From positions 1 to 34,031 of the forward strand of contig CAMJFC010000030.1 in the NCBI GenBank assembly GCA_946404865.1: a DNA stretch of 34,031 nt, read 5' to 3'. Shown piece by piece: positions 21,828 through 30,829 of this stretch. The translations under genes and the position numbers were made by a program. The notes under the pieces were generated by a model. That model was not told the origin of the DNA, did no database searches, and saw only the letters and a program-made list of their open reading frames with translations. Source of the stretch: an uncultured Prevotellaceae bacterium (lineage in GTDB: Bacteria; Bacteroidota; Bacteroidia; Bacteroidales; Bacteroidaceae). Numbering within the stretch: position 1 is the first letter of the stretch; every line of letters begins with the position of its first letter.

Positions 21828-23018
21828 TCAATCTAACGTGAACCGGTGAGGACGTGAGGCGGGATGAGGGACAGGATCCATCCCTGAAGCCCCCGAAGAA
21901 GGACTATAAGACCCACCTGCAAATCCGCAGTATTTCATGTAACGCTGGCGGACAAGCGACACATAGTTAAACGTCTCTGTTCCACGCATATAACCATATT
22001 TCACCACAGGGTCTTGGTAGAAGCGCGGTTCGCTGAGTTTCAAGATAAACTGCGACACATCCGCCCACCGGTATGAATTGCCCCCATATTTCCGCGTCAA
22101 AGCCATGGCATCGCGTACATGTCCGGTACCACCATTGTAACACGCAAGCATGAAATTGATGCGCTCCTCTCGGTCAGACACATCTGCCAAGGTGGAGAGT
22201 AACTCGCGGATGTATTTTGCTGAAGCCGACACATTGGCCTCTGGTTGGAATATGCTCCCCCCCGACAACCCTAAATGGGCCGCGGTAGAAGGCATGAGTT
22301 GCATCAGTCCACAGGCACCAGCCCACGACTTCGCATTGGGGTCGAAACATGACTCTTGATAAGCCAAAGCAGCCAATAAGCGCCAGTCAACACCCGCCAC
22401 CGAAGCGTAACGCTGAAAGAGATGGTCGTAATTGGAGATGAGGCCTTTCGCCTCGCTGATAACGGGCTGATAGACATGACGTTGGATGCTTCTCTCAGAA
22501 AACACATAATCCTCATAGTCATGTACCCTCTTCACGTATGACGGTCGATACCAAGCCGTTAGAGTGTCGGCCAACAGCTGGTTGTCTCTCCTCACCGCCC
22601 AATGCACGCTGAGAGAATCGGAACCCGCGCCACAAGTCAGCAAATCATTGTCTTTTGCCAATCCGTCGGGCAAGGGGAAGACCAACACATCGGCATCGCC
22701 TTTCCGCAACCGTTCAATCATCTCGGTAGTATCCTTGCACAGTTCTACACGCAGCGTCACTCCTATCTGTTGTGCGAACAGTTGGCAAAGAAGATATTGG
22801 GTGCCAAATCCATGGCCATGATAATCATAATAATACTCAGGACCGGGAAGGGTGAGCATAATCATCTCGCCATTGGCAATGATGTCATGCAGCGTAAAAG
22901 CTCCGTCAGCCTTCTCTTGCTCTCCGATGACTGTCCCCCACGGCGTGGTTTTCTTCTCATTGCCCGTACAAGCGCAGAGAAGAGCCATAAAACAAATAAA
23001 TATAATAAATCTATTCAT
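21828..23018 (-). CDS. MltF-like lytic transglycosylase lipoprotein
   Basis: 396 residues. Lipobox LCAC at residues 14-17. The N-terminal half is a solute-binding-protein-3-like domain (GTQYLLCQLFAQQIGVTLRV, ERLRKGDADVLVFPLP), the C-terminal half an SLT domain (LLAALAYQESCFDP with catalytic E222, SWAGACGLMQLMPSTAAHLG, NFMLACYNGGTGHV, PVVKYGYMRGTETFNYV). This is the MltF architecture: cleavage of peptidoglycan with formation of 1,6-anhydro-muropeptides. The end (SPSSGASGMDPVPHPAS) is disordered-looking. Confidence 0.93.
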   Translation of the reverse strand: MNRFIIFICFMALLCACTGNEKKTTPWGTVIGEQEKADGAFTLHDIIANGEMIMLTLPGPEYYYDYHGHGFGTQYLLCQLFAQQIGVTLRVELCKDTTEMIERLRKGDADVLVFPLPDGLAKDNDLLTCGAGSDSLSVHWAVRRDNQLLADTLTAWYRPSYVKRVHDYEDYVFSERSIQRHVYQPVISEAKGLISNYDHLFQRYASVAGVDWRLLAALAYQESCFDPNAKSWAGACGLMQLMPSTAAHLGLSGGSIFQPEANVSASAKYIRELLSTLADVSDREERINFMLACYNGGTGHVRDAMALTRKYGGNSYRWADVSQFILKLSEPRFYQDPVVKYGYMRGTETFNYVSLVRQRYMKYCGFAGGSYSPSSGASGMDPVPHPASRPHRFTLD

Positions 23019-23048
23019 TTTTCAGGGGTTAGAAAGTCTTTTCGGTGA

Positions 23049-23056
23049 CAAAAGTA
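23049..23056 (-). promoter_or_regulatory. -7 element for the transglycosylase gene
   Basis: TACTTTTG on the minus strand, 30 bp before the ATG at 23018. A TTTG lies 22 nt upstream, slightly too far. It overlaps, back to back, the hisG promoter region. Confidence 0.5.
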
Positions 23057-23064
23057 ATACAATT

Positions 23065-23096
23065 TTTGCGGATGTGGGCAAAAAGTCGTAATTTTG
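23065..23096 (+). promoter_or_regulatory. his operon promoter
   Basis: TTTG (23065-23068), 20-nt spacer, TAATTTTG (23089-23096) then CA. The -7 box ends 28 bp before hisG. The short leader leaves no room for a histidine leader peptide or T-box. Confidence 0.78.
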
Positions 23097-23124
23097 CAAT
23101 GATTTTTCACAGAAAGAAGTATAA

Positions 23125-23976
23125 ATGTTAAGAATTGCAGTCCAGTCAAAGGGTCGTCTGTATGATGACACCATGAATCTGCTCAGTGAAGCAGACATTA
23201 AAATCAGCAAGAGCAAGCGTACGTTGTTGGTACAATCTGAAAATTTCCCGTTGGAAGTGCTCTATCTGCGTGATGACGACATCCCCCAAAGCGTGGCTTC
23301 GGGTGTTGCCGACATTGGCATCGTGGGTGAGAATGAGTTTGTGGAACGAGGTGAGGATGCCGAAATCATCTATCGCTTAGGTTTCAGCAAATGCCGCCTG
23401 TCTATTGCCATACCGAAAGAAATCAACTATCCCGGCGTGGAGTGGCTTGAAGGTAAGAAAATCGCCACCTCCTACCCCAATATTCTGCGTCAATACCTGA
23501 ATGAGAATCAAGTGCACAGCGAGATACATGTCATCACTGGCAGTGTGGAAATCTCTCCGGGCATCGGTTTGGCCGATGGTATCTTTGATATCGTCAGCAG
23601 TGGCAGCACTTTGGTGAGCAATAACCTGCGCGAGGTGGAGACCGTCATGAAAAGTGAAGCCATACTCATCGGACATAAAGGCATGGACGCGGAGAAGCGC
23701 AAAGTGTTGGACGAAGTTCTCTTCCGTATCGAGGCTGTACGTCAGGCAGAAGATAAGAAATATGTTCGGATGAACGTGCCCAAGAACCGTCTCCAAGACA
23801 TCATTGATGTCTTGCCTGGTTTAAAAAGTCCCACTATCATCCCGTTGGCTGACGACCAATGGTGTTCTGTACATACCGTCTTAGACCAAAAACGCTTTTG
23901 GGAAATCATTGGCAAGCTGAAAGAGTATGGAGCGCAGGGAATATTGGTGACCCCGATAGAGAAGATGATTTTGTAA
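23125..23976 (+). CDS. hisG: ATP phosphoribosyltransferase, long form
   Basis: 283 residues, the size of the long, self-contained HisG that does not need HisZ. First step of histidine synthesis: ATP plus PRPP to phosphoribosyl-ATP. Family blocks: LRIAVQSKGRL at the N-terminus, SGVADIGIVGENEFVE, CRLSIAIP, KIATSYPNILRQYL, and the PRPP loop GSVEISPGIGLADGIFDIVSSGSTL. The C-terminal regulatory ACT-like domain (about 210-283) has VRMNVPKNRLQDIIDVLPGL and GAQGILVTPIEKMIL and normally binds histidine for feedback inhibition. Followed by hisD after 3 bp. Confidence 0.98.
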   Translation: MLRIAVQSKGRLYDDTMNLLSEADIKISKSKRTLLVQSENFPLEVLYLRDDDIPQSVASGVADIGIVGENEFVERGEDAEIIYRLGFSKCRLSIAIPKEINYPGVEWLEGKKIATSYPNILRQYLNENQVHSEIHVITGSVEISPGIGLADGIFDIVSSGSTLVSNNLREVETVMKSEAILIGHKGMDAEKRKVLDEVLFRIEAVRQAEDKKYVRMNVPKNRLQDIIDVLPGLKSPTIIPLADDQWCSVHTVLDQKRFWEIIGKLKEYGAQGILVTPIEKMIL

Positions 23977-23979
23977 GAC

Positions 23980-25263
23980 ATGAATATTATACGATACCCT
24001 GAACGAAACGAATGGCAGGCGCTTTGCGAGCGGCCGCATTTAGACAGCAGCACGCTGAGTAAAACAGTGCGCGAAGTTCTCGATGATGTGAAAATGAACG
24101 GCGACGAGGCGGTGAAGCGCTATGAAGAAAGGTTCGACCATGTATCCTTGGCTGGCTTGGCTGTCAGCGATGAAGAGATAGCAGAGGCTCAACGCATGGT
24201 AACACCTGAGTTGAAAGCTGCCCTGACGCTGGCATTCAAGAATATCAAGCATTTCCATGAGGCTCAGCGCTTTGATGGGAAAAAGATAGAGACTTCACCT
24301 GGCGTCACTTGCTGGCAGAAAAGCGTGGCGATAGAAAAAGTGGGATTATACATTCCCGGTGGAACGGCACCTCTTTTCAGCACCGTGCTGATGCTGGCCA
24401 CGCCTGCCAAGATAGCAGGTTGCAGAGAGATCGTGTTATGCTCGCCTCCCAATCGTGAGGGTAAAATTCACCCTGCCATTCTATGTGCCGCCAAAATAGC
24501 AGGTGTGAGCCGTATCTTTAAGGCCGGTGGTGTACAAGCCATTGGAGCCATGGCCTATGGTACAGAGAGTGTCCCCAAGGTGTATAAGATATTCGGCCCT
24601 GGTAATCAATATGTGATGGCTGCTAAGCAACAAGTCAGCCAAGATGCAGTGGCCATTGACATGCCTGCCGGTCCCTCTGAGGTGTGTGTGATAGCCGATG
24701 CCACGGCCAATCCAGCATTTGTTACCGCCGACCTGTTGTCGCAAGCCGAGCATGGCATTGATTCTCAAGTGATTCTGATTTGCACCGATGAGGAGATGGT
24801 GAACCGCGTAGAGGATGAACTCAAGCGCCAACTGGCTGTGTTGCCTCGCAAGGATATTGCCACGAAAGCTCTTGCCAACAGCAAGAGCATCCTCGTGAAA
24901 GACACCCATGAGGCTATAGCACTCAGCAATGCCTATGCCCCTGAGCACCTCATCCTCAACACGGAAGACTATACTGAACTGGCATCGATGGTGGTCAATG
25001 CCGGCAGTGTATTCCTGGGCCCCTGGGCTTGTGAAAGTGCCGGCGACTATGCCAGCGGCACCAATCACACCCTGCCTACACACGGTTGGGCAACGGCATA
25101 CAGCGGAGTGAATTTAGATAGTTTCTGCCGAAAAGTGACCTTCCAAGAACTGACAACCGAAGGCATACGAAGCATCGGTGCCGCAGTGGAACGGATGGCC
25201 ACAGACGAAGAACTGGCTGCCCACAGCCGAGCTATGAAAGTGAGGATGTTGAATGTTAAATGA
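23980..25263 (+). CDS. hisD: Histidinol dehydrogenase
   Basis: 427 residues, normal for the family. It oxidises L-histidinol to L-histidine in two NAD-dependent steps with a bound zinc ion. Motifs: YIPGGTAPLFSTVLMLATPA, FGPGNQYVMAAKQQV, DMPAGPSEVCVIAD, LLSQAEHG with the Q and H zinc ligands, catalytic E322-H323 in YAPEHL, and GDYASGTNHTLPT. Second gene of the his cluster; the stop is followed by an 18-bp AT-rich spacer with repeated TGTTGAAT-like words. Confidence 0.98.
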   Translation: MNIIRYPERNEWQALCERPHLDSSTLSKTVREVLDDVKMNGDEAVKRYEERFDHVSLAGLAVSDEEIAEAQRMVTPELKAALTLAFKNIKHFHEAQRFDGKKIETSPGVTCWQKSVAIEKVGLYIPGGTAPLFSTVLMLATPAKIAGCREIVLCSPPNREGKIHPAILCAAKIAGVSRIFKAGGVQAIGAMAYGTESVPKVYKIFGPGNQYVMAAKQQVSQDAVAIDMPAGPSEVCVIADATANPAFVTADLLSQAEHGIDSQVILICTDEEMVNRVEDELKRQLAVLPRKDIATKALANSKSILVKDTHEAIALSNAYAPEHLILNTEDYTELASMVVNAGSVFLGPWACESAGDYASGTNHTLPTHGWATAYSGVNLDSFCRKVTFQELTTEGIRSIGAAVERMATDEELAAHSRAMKVRMLNVK

Positions 25264-25280
25264 TGAGATGTTGAATTGTT

Positions 25281-26318
25281 ATGATGAAGATTTTAGAAGA
25301 ATTGGTACGACCCAACATCTGGCGGTTGAAGCCCTATAGCAGCGCCCGTGACGAATATTCCGGACATGAAGCACATGTTTTTCTGGATGCCAATGAGAAC
25401 CCTTTCAACACGTCGGTGAACCGCTACCCCGACCCGCTTCAGCGCGACTTAAAACAAGTGATTTCACAAGTTAAAAACGTTGCTGCCGAACAGATTTTCT
25501 TGGGCAATGGTAGTGATGAAGCTATCGACTTGTGCTATCGTTGTTTCACCGAACCGGGAAAAGATAATGTAGTTGCCATAGAACCCACCTACGGCATGTA
25601 CCGTGTTTGTGCCGACATCAATGATGTGGAATACCGTGCGGTGCAATTGAACGAGCGGTTTGAGATGAATGCCAAAGAGATGTTGGACGCTTGCGATGAG
25701 CATACCAAACTCATTTGGATATGCTCGCCCAATAACCCCTCAGGCAATTGCATCGACCCTTCAGGAATTGTGACCATTCTCAATTCTTTTCCCGGTATTG
25801 TCATCGTTGACGAAGCATACGGCGATTTTACGCAAAAGCCTTCATTCCGCACACAATTGAACCGTTTCCCCAACCTGATTGTTCTCAACACAATGAGCAA
25901 GGCATGGGGCGCTGCCGCCATCCGCATGGGCATGGCTTTCGCTTCGAAAGAGATTATTGGTTTATTTAACAAGGTGAAATATCCCTATAACGTCAACCAA
26001 TTGTCGCAAAACAAAGCCATGGAATTGCTGAAAGACCCTTACCAAACCCACCAATGGGTGCGGATGCTGATACAGGAGCGAAGTCGGGTCATTGTGGCGT
26101 TTGAACAATTGCCGATATGTGTTGAAGTTTATCCCACCGAGGCGAATTTCTTCTTGGCGAAGGTCACCGACGCCCAAGCCATCTACAATTATTTGATGGA
26201 GAACGGCATCATCGTCAGAAACAGGAATAAAATAGCGCTATGCGGTAATTGTCTGCGTGTGACCATAGGCACACGCGGTGAGAACAATGAGTTGTTGGGT
26301 GCACTCAGACAATACTAA
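25281..26318 (+). CDS. hisC: Histidinol-phosphate aminotransferase
   Basis: 345 residues; a PLP-dependent class I/II aminotransferase converting imidazole-acetol phosphate to histidinol phosphate. Motifs: [46 protein letters not shown], and the PLP lysine K207 in [15 protein letters not shown]-terminal [14 protein letters not shown] is family-typical. It is the last gene of this cluster: a terminator follows and no hisB is found, although hisB follows hisC in related genera as far as I recall. Confidence 0.97.
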   Translation: MMKILEELVRPNIWRLKPYSSARDEYSGHEAHVFLDANENPFNTSVNRYPDPLQRDLKQVISQVKNVAAEQIFLGNGSDEAIDLCYRCFTEPGKDNVVAIEPTYGMYRVCADINDVEYRAVQLNERFEMNAKEMLDACDEHTKLIWICSPNNPSGNCIDPSGIVTILNSFPGIVIVDEAYGDFTQKPSFRTQLNRFPNLIVLNTMSKAWGAAAIRMGMAFASKEIIGLFNKVKYPYNVNQLSQNKAMELLKDPYQTHQWVRMLIQERSRVIVAFEQLPICVEVYPTEANFFLAKVTDAQAIYNYLMENGIIVRNRNKIALCGNCLRVTIGTRGENNELLGALRQY

Positions 26319-26344
26319 ATCTTTCTTATTTTAATCGTAGGATA

Positions 26345-26378
26345 TTACCCTTTGTCGGCCATGTGTGACAAAGGGTAA
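26345..26378 (+). terminator. Terminator after hisC
   Basis: A perfect 12-bp stem (26345-26356 with 26367-26378), 10-base loop, followed by ACATTTTGTT. Lies 27 bp after the hisC stop. Confidence 0.8.
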
Positions 26379-26452
26379 CATTTTGTTATGTATTTGTAAC
26401 TCCTAATAAAATGTATTTTGCAAATTCATGGCAAACAATGACTACTTTGTAT

Positions 26453-26460
26453 TACTTTTG
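26453..26460 (+). promoter_or_regulatory. -7 element of the secreted-protein gene
   Basis: TACTTTTG then CA, 44 bp before the ATG at 26505. No TTTG at the standard distance. The region is AT-rich and lies after the hisC terminator, so this gene should have its own promoter. Confidence 0.45.
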
Positions 26461-26504
26461 CATTAGTTTTTATCTAACTTATTATCAACTAAAATTACAA
26501 TTGT

Positions 26505-27494
26505 ATGAAAAAAATTTTTACTCTTCTTGTAGGTGCCTTCATGGCTCTGAGTGCTAACGCCAAAGAGGAAATATCCATCAGCGGATTTACGCCTTGGGAT
26601 CATTGCACGATTTCTGGTTCTACGATTATCATGGAAGAGAACTACAAAGGAGGTTCTATTCCCATTGGCCGTGACATGACCTCGTTTGATTACGTGTGGA
26701 TAAAGTATTCGAACGCCACAGGTTCTCCGAATTTTGGTATCACTTACGATGAATGGCTGTCTAATGCCAATTGGGGACCGGTCTTCGCCAGTTCAACAGC
26801 AGAGATGAATGGAAGCGGTGTTGTCGGAATCAAGATTGACAAGAAGACCGTCATGACGCACGGTAACGCAGAAACCGACGGTATTGGTATCGGTGACGTT
26901 TATGGCCAACATGTACAGCAACTGACCATTCAAGGACAAGGCGGTGCCGCCCAAGTCACCGTTGAGGCTATCTATTTTGGCTCTGCAGAAGAATTTGTGG
27001 CTGACGGTGGTGACGTTCCCGTACGTCCAGAACCAGGAGGTTCATTGACCTTATGGGAAGGTAGTTTGGTCTATAACGGATGGGGTGTCTCTTCTACTGT
27101 TCCTGCGAAGTATTTTGACGTTGCAGAAATTGGCGATATCATCTACTGTTCAGTAAAAGACGTGGGTTCTGATTACAATCCTATTTTTAAGAATATCAAT
27201 GATTATTCAGACCTTCAAGGCATCGAGAATTTCTTAAAAGATAACAGCCATTTTGAAGGTGCTATTGGCACAGAAGCCTTATTATCCTTCCTGCAAGCAA
27301 ATGGTCTCCGTTTCCAAGGGCTTGGTTTCACTCTGACAAAAGTGGAGTTGAGAATTCCGGCAAATGCTGCTGTTAAAGGTATTCTTGTAGAGACACAAAA
27401 GAGCAACATTCGCTACAATCTGGCAGGACAGCGTGTTGACGCATCATATAAAGGTGTCATCATTATGAACGGCAAGAAGATGATCAATAAGTAG
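26505..27494 (+). CDS. Secreted surface-type protein with Prevotella-like C-terminal tail
   Basis: 329 residues. Signal peptide MKKIFTLLVGAFMALSANA. The mature part looks like two beta-sandwich units: residues about 20-155, with SFDYVWIKYSNATGSPNFGI and VQQLTIQGQGGAAQVTVEAIYF; and about 175-285, with LWEGSLVYNGWG, FLQANGLRFQGLGFTLTKVEL. The 'W-x-G-s...f..-G-f-x-x-t-x-v-x-l' style is that of carbohydrate-binding-like domains in Bacteroidales secreted proteins, but no ligand can be named. The end, NIRYNLAGQRVDASYKGVII and then MNGKKMINK, is the short C-terminal sorting-like tail often seen in Prevotella exported proteins. No catalytic motif. Confidence 0.82.
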   Translation: MKKIFTLLVGAFMALSANAKEEISISGFTPWDHCTISGSTIIMEENYKGGSIPIGRDMTSFDYVWIKYSNATGSPNFGITYDEWLSNANWGPVFASSTAEMNGSGVVGIKIDKKTVMTHGNAETDGIGIGDVYGQHVQQLTIQGQGGAAQVTVEAIYFGSAEEFVADGGDVPVRPEPGGSLTLWEGSLVYNGWGVSSTVPAKYFDVAEIGDIIYCSVKDVGSDYNPIFKNINDYSDLQGIENFLKDNSHFEGAIGTEALLSFLQANGLRFQGLGFTLTKVELRIPANAAVKGILVETQKSNIRYNLAGQRVDASYKGVIIMNGKKMINK

Positions 27495-27515
27495 TGGTTT
27501 TGTTGTACCAAAATG

Positions 27516-27546
27516 AAGCCTGCACGGTTCGCGTGCAGGCTTTTTT
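27516..27546 (+). terminator. Strong rho-independent terminator
   Basis: Perfect 11-bp GC-rich stem (27516-27526 with 27532-27542), loop GTTCG, followed by a run ending in TTTTTT at 27541-27546. It lies 22 bp after the secreted-protein stop and before the 3' end of the opposing dipeptidase gene. On the minus strand the T-run is weak. Confidence 0.92.
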
Positions 27547-27573
27547 AGATTAACAGGAGTCATAAATCGAATC

Positions 27574-29211
27574 CTATTCCTCAGGACAAAGGTATTTATC
27601 ACCAGTTTGTTTGATGAGTTCCCGCTTGAAGTAGTCAGAATATCCAGGACGGGCCACACGTTGAGGCATCCCAGTGGCCGTAAGTTGGAATTTACCATCT
27701 TTTTCCGGTTTCACAGCCATGTCATTGTATTTGACTATCAAATAAATAGCCAGTTGGCGCCAACGTGCAATCATCTGCTGGGCTTTCTCCACACTGTAGT
27801 CGTTCAGATATTTCAAGGCAGCGGCCTCGTCTTGTTGGTACAACTGTTGGGCACGAGCCTCAATACGCGGTTGCGCTTCGAAATAAGACGTCTCGAGCGA
27901 GTCGCGCACTTCTTGTAGCGACGGGAACATCTGAGAATAACGCGGATACACCATGTTGCTGACCCAGTTGCATACCCAAAACGCATTCTTGTCAGAGAAA
28001 GTCACACCATCAGCCCCCGGTGTGTTATAGCACTCGGGACGCTCTGTCATACCACAGTAAACGGGGGTGTAAGCCACCATATTGCCGTCGTCGTTGCCGA
28101 ACCACAAGATGCCTCCAATCTGTCGCGGCAGCCATGCACGCATCTGACTGACGTATGAGAAACCCGTTTGCTGTGTAGAGGTGGGGCGTTCATTAAAACA
28201 CTTGACACCGTCAACTTCATACGATAGAGGTGTAGGTCTGTATGGCATGTTCCATATACCCTGTGCGATATCTTGGTCGAGTGCGAACGGTGTACCCTCG
28301 TAATGGTCGCGCATACACGCTTCCACATCCTGTACGCTCACTTTTTTGTTGGGCACAATCCACAAAGGCATCGGTTCGGCATTTTTCTCCTTACCCAAAG
28401 CAAAAGGCAGGAAGCGGTCAAAGTCATCAGCAAAATGGTTGAAGAAGCTCCAAACACGTGCCTCGCAGTAACGTCTACCTCCGAAATCAGGTTTGGCATA
28501 CGCCTCATTCCAACTGAAGTCAGCATCCTTACCTTCAAACCATCCCATCTGCCGTGCATATTTCACCACATCTTTGGCATAAAGCACATTTTTCTTGTCC
28601 TTCATGTTGAACTTGGTGATACGACTCTGATTGGCATGAGCACAGATGGCATTATCAGGGATGCGCATGGCCACCCATACTGCACCTTTGCTGCCGGGAC
28701 CCTTTCCCATCATCTCCATAATCCAAGCTTCATTGGGGTCGCAGATGGTGAATGTCTCTCCTTCAGAGTTATACCCGTAGGTATTGACCAGTGTAGTCAT
28801 CACCTCTATGGCCTCACGTGCTGTGCGTGAACGCTGGAGAGCAATATAGATGAGCGACCCATAATCGAGAATACCAGTCGAGTCAACCATCTCCTCACGT
28901 CCGCCATAAGTTGTCTCACCGATGGTAAGCTGATACTCATTGATGTTACCAATGACGTTATAGGTGACAGGGGCTTCGGGTATCTCCCCATGATATTCCC
29001 CCGTATCCCAGTCATATATCTTCCGCATCGTGCCTGGAGCATGGTTGCCGGCAGGATAATGGCAGAGATATTGAAACATGCCGTAATCATCGGCATTGTA
29101 CGAACAGATAACCGACCCATCGGTCGAGGCACCTTTCGCCACAATAAAATTGGTACAAGCGACGGTAGAACCCGCTACCAGCATGAACAAAAACAAAATG
29201 GACTTTCTCAT
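27574..29211 (-). CDS. C69-family dipeptidase
   Basis: 545 residues from ATG 29211; the open frame extends to 29265 but 29211 gives the signal peptide MRKSILFLFMLVAGSTVA. Cutting after A18 exposes C19 in CTNFIVAKGASTDGSVI, the N-terminal cysteine nucleophile of this N-terminal-nucleophile peptidase family (PepD/U34). Further family blocks: GNINEYQLTIGETTYGGREEM, ALQRSRTAREAIEVM, YGYNSEGETFTICDPNEAWIMEM. Probably periplasmic, cleaving dipeptides. The start is 4 bp after the stop of the M23 peptidase gene, so the two peptidases are one unit. Confidence 0.93.
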   Translation of the reverse strand: MRKSILFLFMLVAGSTVACTNFIVAKGASTDGSVICSYNADDYGMFQYLCHYPAGNHAPGTMRKIYDWDTGEYHGEIPEAPVTYNVIGNINEYQLTIGETTYGGREEMVDSTGILDYGSLIYIALQRSRTAREAIEVMTTLVNTYGYNSEGETFTICDPNEAWIMEMMGKGPGSKGAVWVAMRIPDNAICAHANQSRITKFNMKDKKNVLYAKDVVKYARQMGWFEGKDADFSWNEAYAKPDFGGRRYCEARVWSFFNHFADDFDRFLPFALGKEKNAEPMPLWIVPNKKVSVQDVEACMRDHYEGTPFALDQDIAQGIWNMPYRPTPLSYEVDGVKCFNERPTSTQQTGFSYVSQMRAWLPRQIGGILWFGNDDGNMVAYTPVYCGMTERPECYNTPGADGVTFSDKNAFWVCNWVSNMVYPRYSQMFPSLQEVRDSLETSYFEAQPRIEARAQQLYQQDEAAALKYLNDYSVEKAQQMIARWRQLAIYLIVKYNDMAVKPEKDGKFQLTATGMPQRVARPGYSDYFKRELIKQTGDKYLCPEE

Positions 29212-29215
29212 CCTA

Positions 29216-30829
29216 TTAGTATTTAAATGTCGTTGTATATACACTTTGATTGCCCCGGTTGTCACGGGCTTGAAACGTCAAGGTACGCATCTTCCCCGTC
29301 CTTCGTATAGGTGTGTTCTTTAGTTGACAGGTATATCGTTTGGTATGACCCACTGGGGCAAAGAGCACAAACCTTCCGTCAACAGCAGCTTCAACGGAAG
29401 CCACACCCGTCTCCTTGTCTTCCACTTGAAGGACAAAAACACCTTCTCGTGTATCATCGGTACGCTCAATATGAGGTGGTTCGTCATCATACTCTACAGA
29501 GAACATCTGTCCGATGTCGAGCACAGGCGCAACCACCCATCCGTTTTGATATTCCCCACCGATGCTATGACCATCAGCGGCAATGTAGAGTTTGTTCACA
29601 TCATCAACCTGTCTGCTGACAGACATTGACAATTGAGCCGGCACCAACAGCGGCAGCGACTTACGCGATATCTGACGTGCCCGGGCATAGGTGCCTATAG
29701 AATCACGGGGCGAAATGACCACATCATCAGCCAATGCACCTTGTGGAATAGACAAGTTGAAACCCTGTTGTACAAATGATGACTCATCATGTTTCATCAA
29801 GATCTCACCTTCAGCCAGTTGACGTGGCGGTATCTCCATACGACATCCTTTGACAACAAAACGGTATGTGACAACATTGCCGAAATAATCGCTGAGTTCA
29901 TAACGAATATGATAATCGCGTTCCTGATCAAAACGGACGATGCCACGATTGGCATCCGTATGAAGGAAAGGCAATGTATTACCCGGATCAACAAAGGACT
30001 TCAGATACCAGTGTTTTTCTTTTCTGTATTCGTCGTAGTCACCCCAAGAATTCACCATACGGTTGGATTTAACAGGAATGCCATTGACATCGCTTTTGAA
30101 GACCTCTTTGTCATCAACATAAAGGGTTGTATGACGTATGCCGTAGAAGTTGGGGGAATCTTCCATGTAATCATCAGCAAATATGCCAAATCCCACTTCA
30201 CCCCATGCTTCCAAACGAACAGAATCAAGTGCTGACGGTTTGAAGCGCATCTTCGATGGCTTACCACAAAAAACTCCTTTTCCTGCGATAGGATAAGCCA
30301 TAAAGCCATGTACCTCAGGGGCTTTCCCGTCACGTAGCAGTGAAGGAATGAATTCCAATGGGTCGAACAAGTCCCACGTATCTGACTGATGGAACTCAAG
30401 ATGGAGATGCGGTCCCATGCTTGAACCTGTATTGCCGCTCAAGGCGATGACCTGACCTTGAGACACCGGGCAGTCGGTCGCCTTGAACGACACATCGGCA
30501 GCCCATGAGTGGTGCTCATATTGCCATTTCTTCACCTTGGCCTCGATGGCAGGAGCAAACCGTTGTAAATGCGCATAAACCGTTGTATGTCCGTCAGGAT
30601 GACGCACATAAACCGCATTGCCGTAGCCTGTAGTTGACACGGTGACTCGACAGACGAACCCGTCGCCCACAGCGTGCACGGGTTTGCCCTCCTCCCTTTG
30701 TGTTTTAATGTCCAATCCGCCGTGGAAATGGTTGGGACGGGGTTCGCCGAAATTACCTGCCAAAGAGACGTCATATTTGACAGGAGAGATAAATGTGAGT
30801 GCCGCGAGCAGAAAATTGGCGATTAGCAT
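29216..30829 (-). CDS. M23-family metallopeptidase, exported
   Basis: 537 residues. Short signal-like N-terminus (MLIANFLLAALTFISPV). The M23 (LytM) domain is at the N-terminal end: H36-x3-D40 in HFHGGLD and H141-L-H143 in MGPHLHLEFH bind zinc. Both sets are complete, so an active endopeptidase on peptidoglycan crosslinks or another peptide is likely. The remaining 380 residues are beta-rich with repeated immunoglobulin-like stretches, ending in a segment TLTFQARDNRGNQSVYTTTF. The start overlaps the nadC stop by 7 bp. Confidence 0.93.
   Translation of the reverse strand: MLIANFLLAALTFISPVKYDVSLAGNFGEPRPNHFHGGLDIKTQREEGKPVHAVGDGFVCRVTVSTTGYGNAVYVRHPDGHTTVYAHLQRFAPAIEAKVKKWQYEHHSWAADVSFKATDCPVSQGQVIALSGNTGSSMGPHLHLEFHQSDTWDLFDPLEFIPSLLRDGKAPEVHGFMAYPIAGKGVFCGKPSKMRFKPSALDSVRLEAWGEVGFGIFADDYMEDSPNFYGIRHTTLYVDDKEVFKSDVNGIPVKSNRMVNSWGDYDEYRKEKHWYLKSFVDPGNTLPFLHTDANRGIVRFDQERDYHIRYELSDYFGNVVTYRFVVKGCRMEIPPRQLAEGEILMKHDESSFVQQGFNLSIPQGALADDVVISPRDSIGTYARARQISRKSLPLLVPAQLSMSVSRQVDDVNKLYIAADGHSIGGEYQNGWVVAPVLDIGQMFSVEYDDEPPHIERTDDTREGVFVLQVEDKETGVASVEAAVDGRFVLFAPVGHTKRYTCQLKNTPIRRTGKMRTLTFQARDNRGNQSVYTTTFKY

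Noticed and set aside
26318..26504. hisB or a hisB fragment after hisC
   Set aside because: The interval is 186 bp and holds a terminator and an AT-rich promoter region; no frame resembling HisB.
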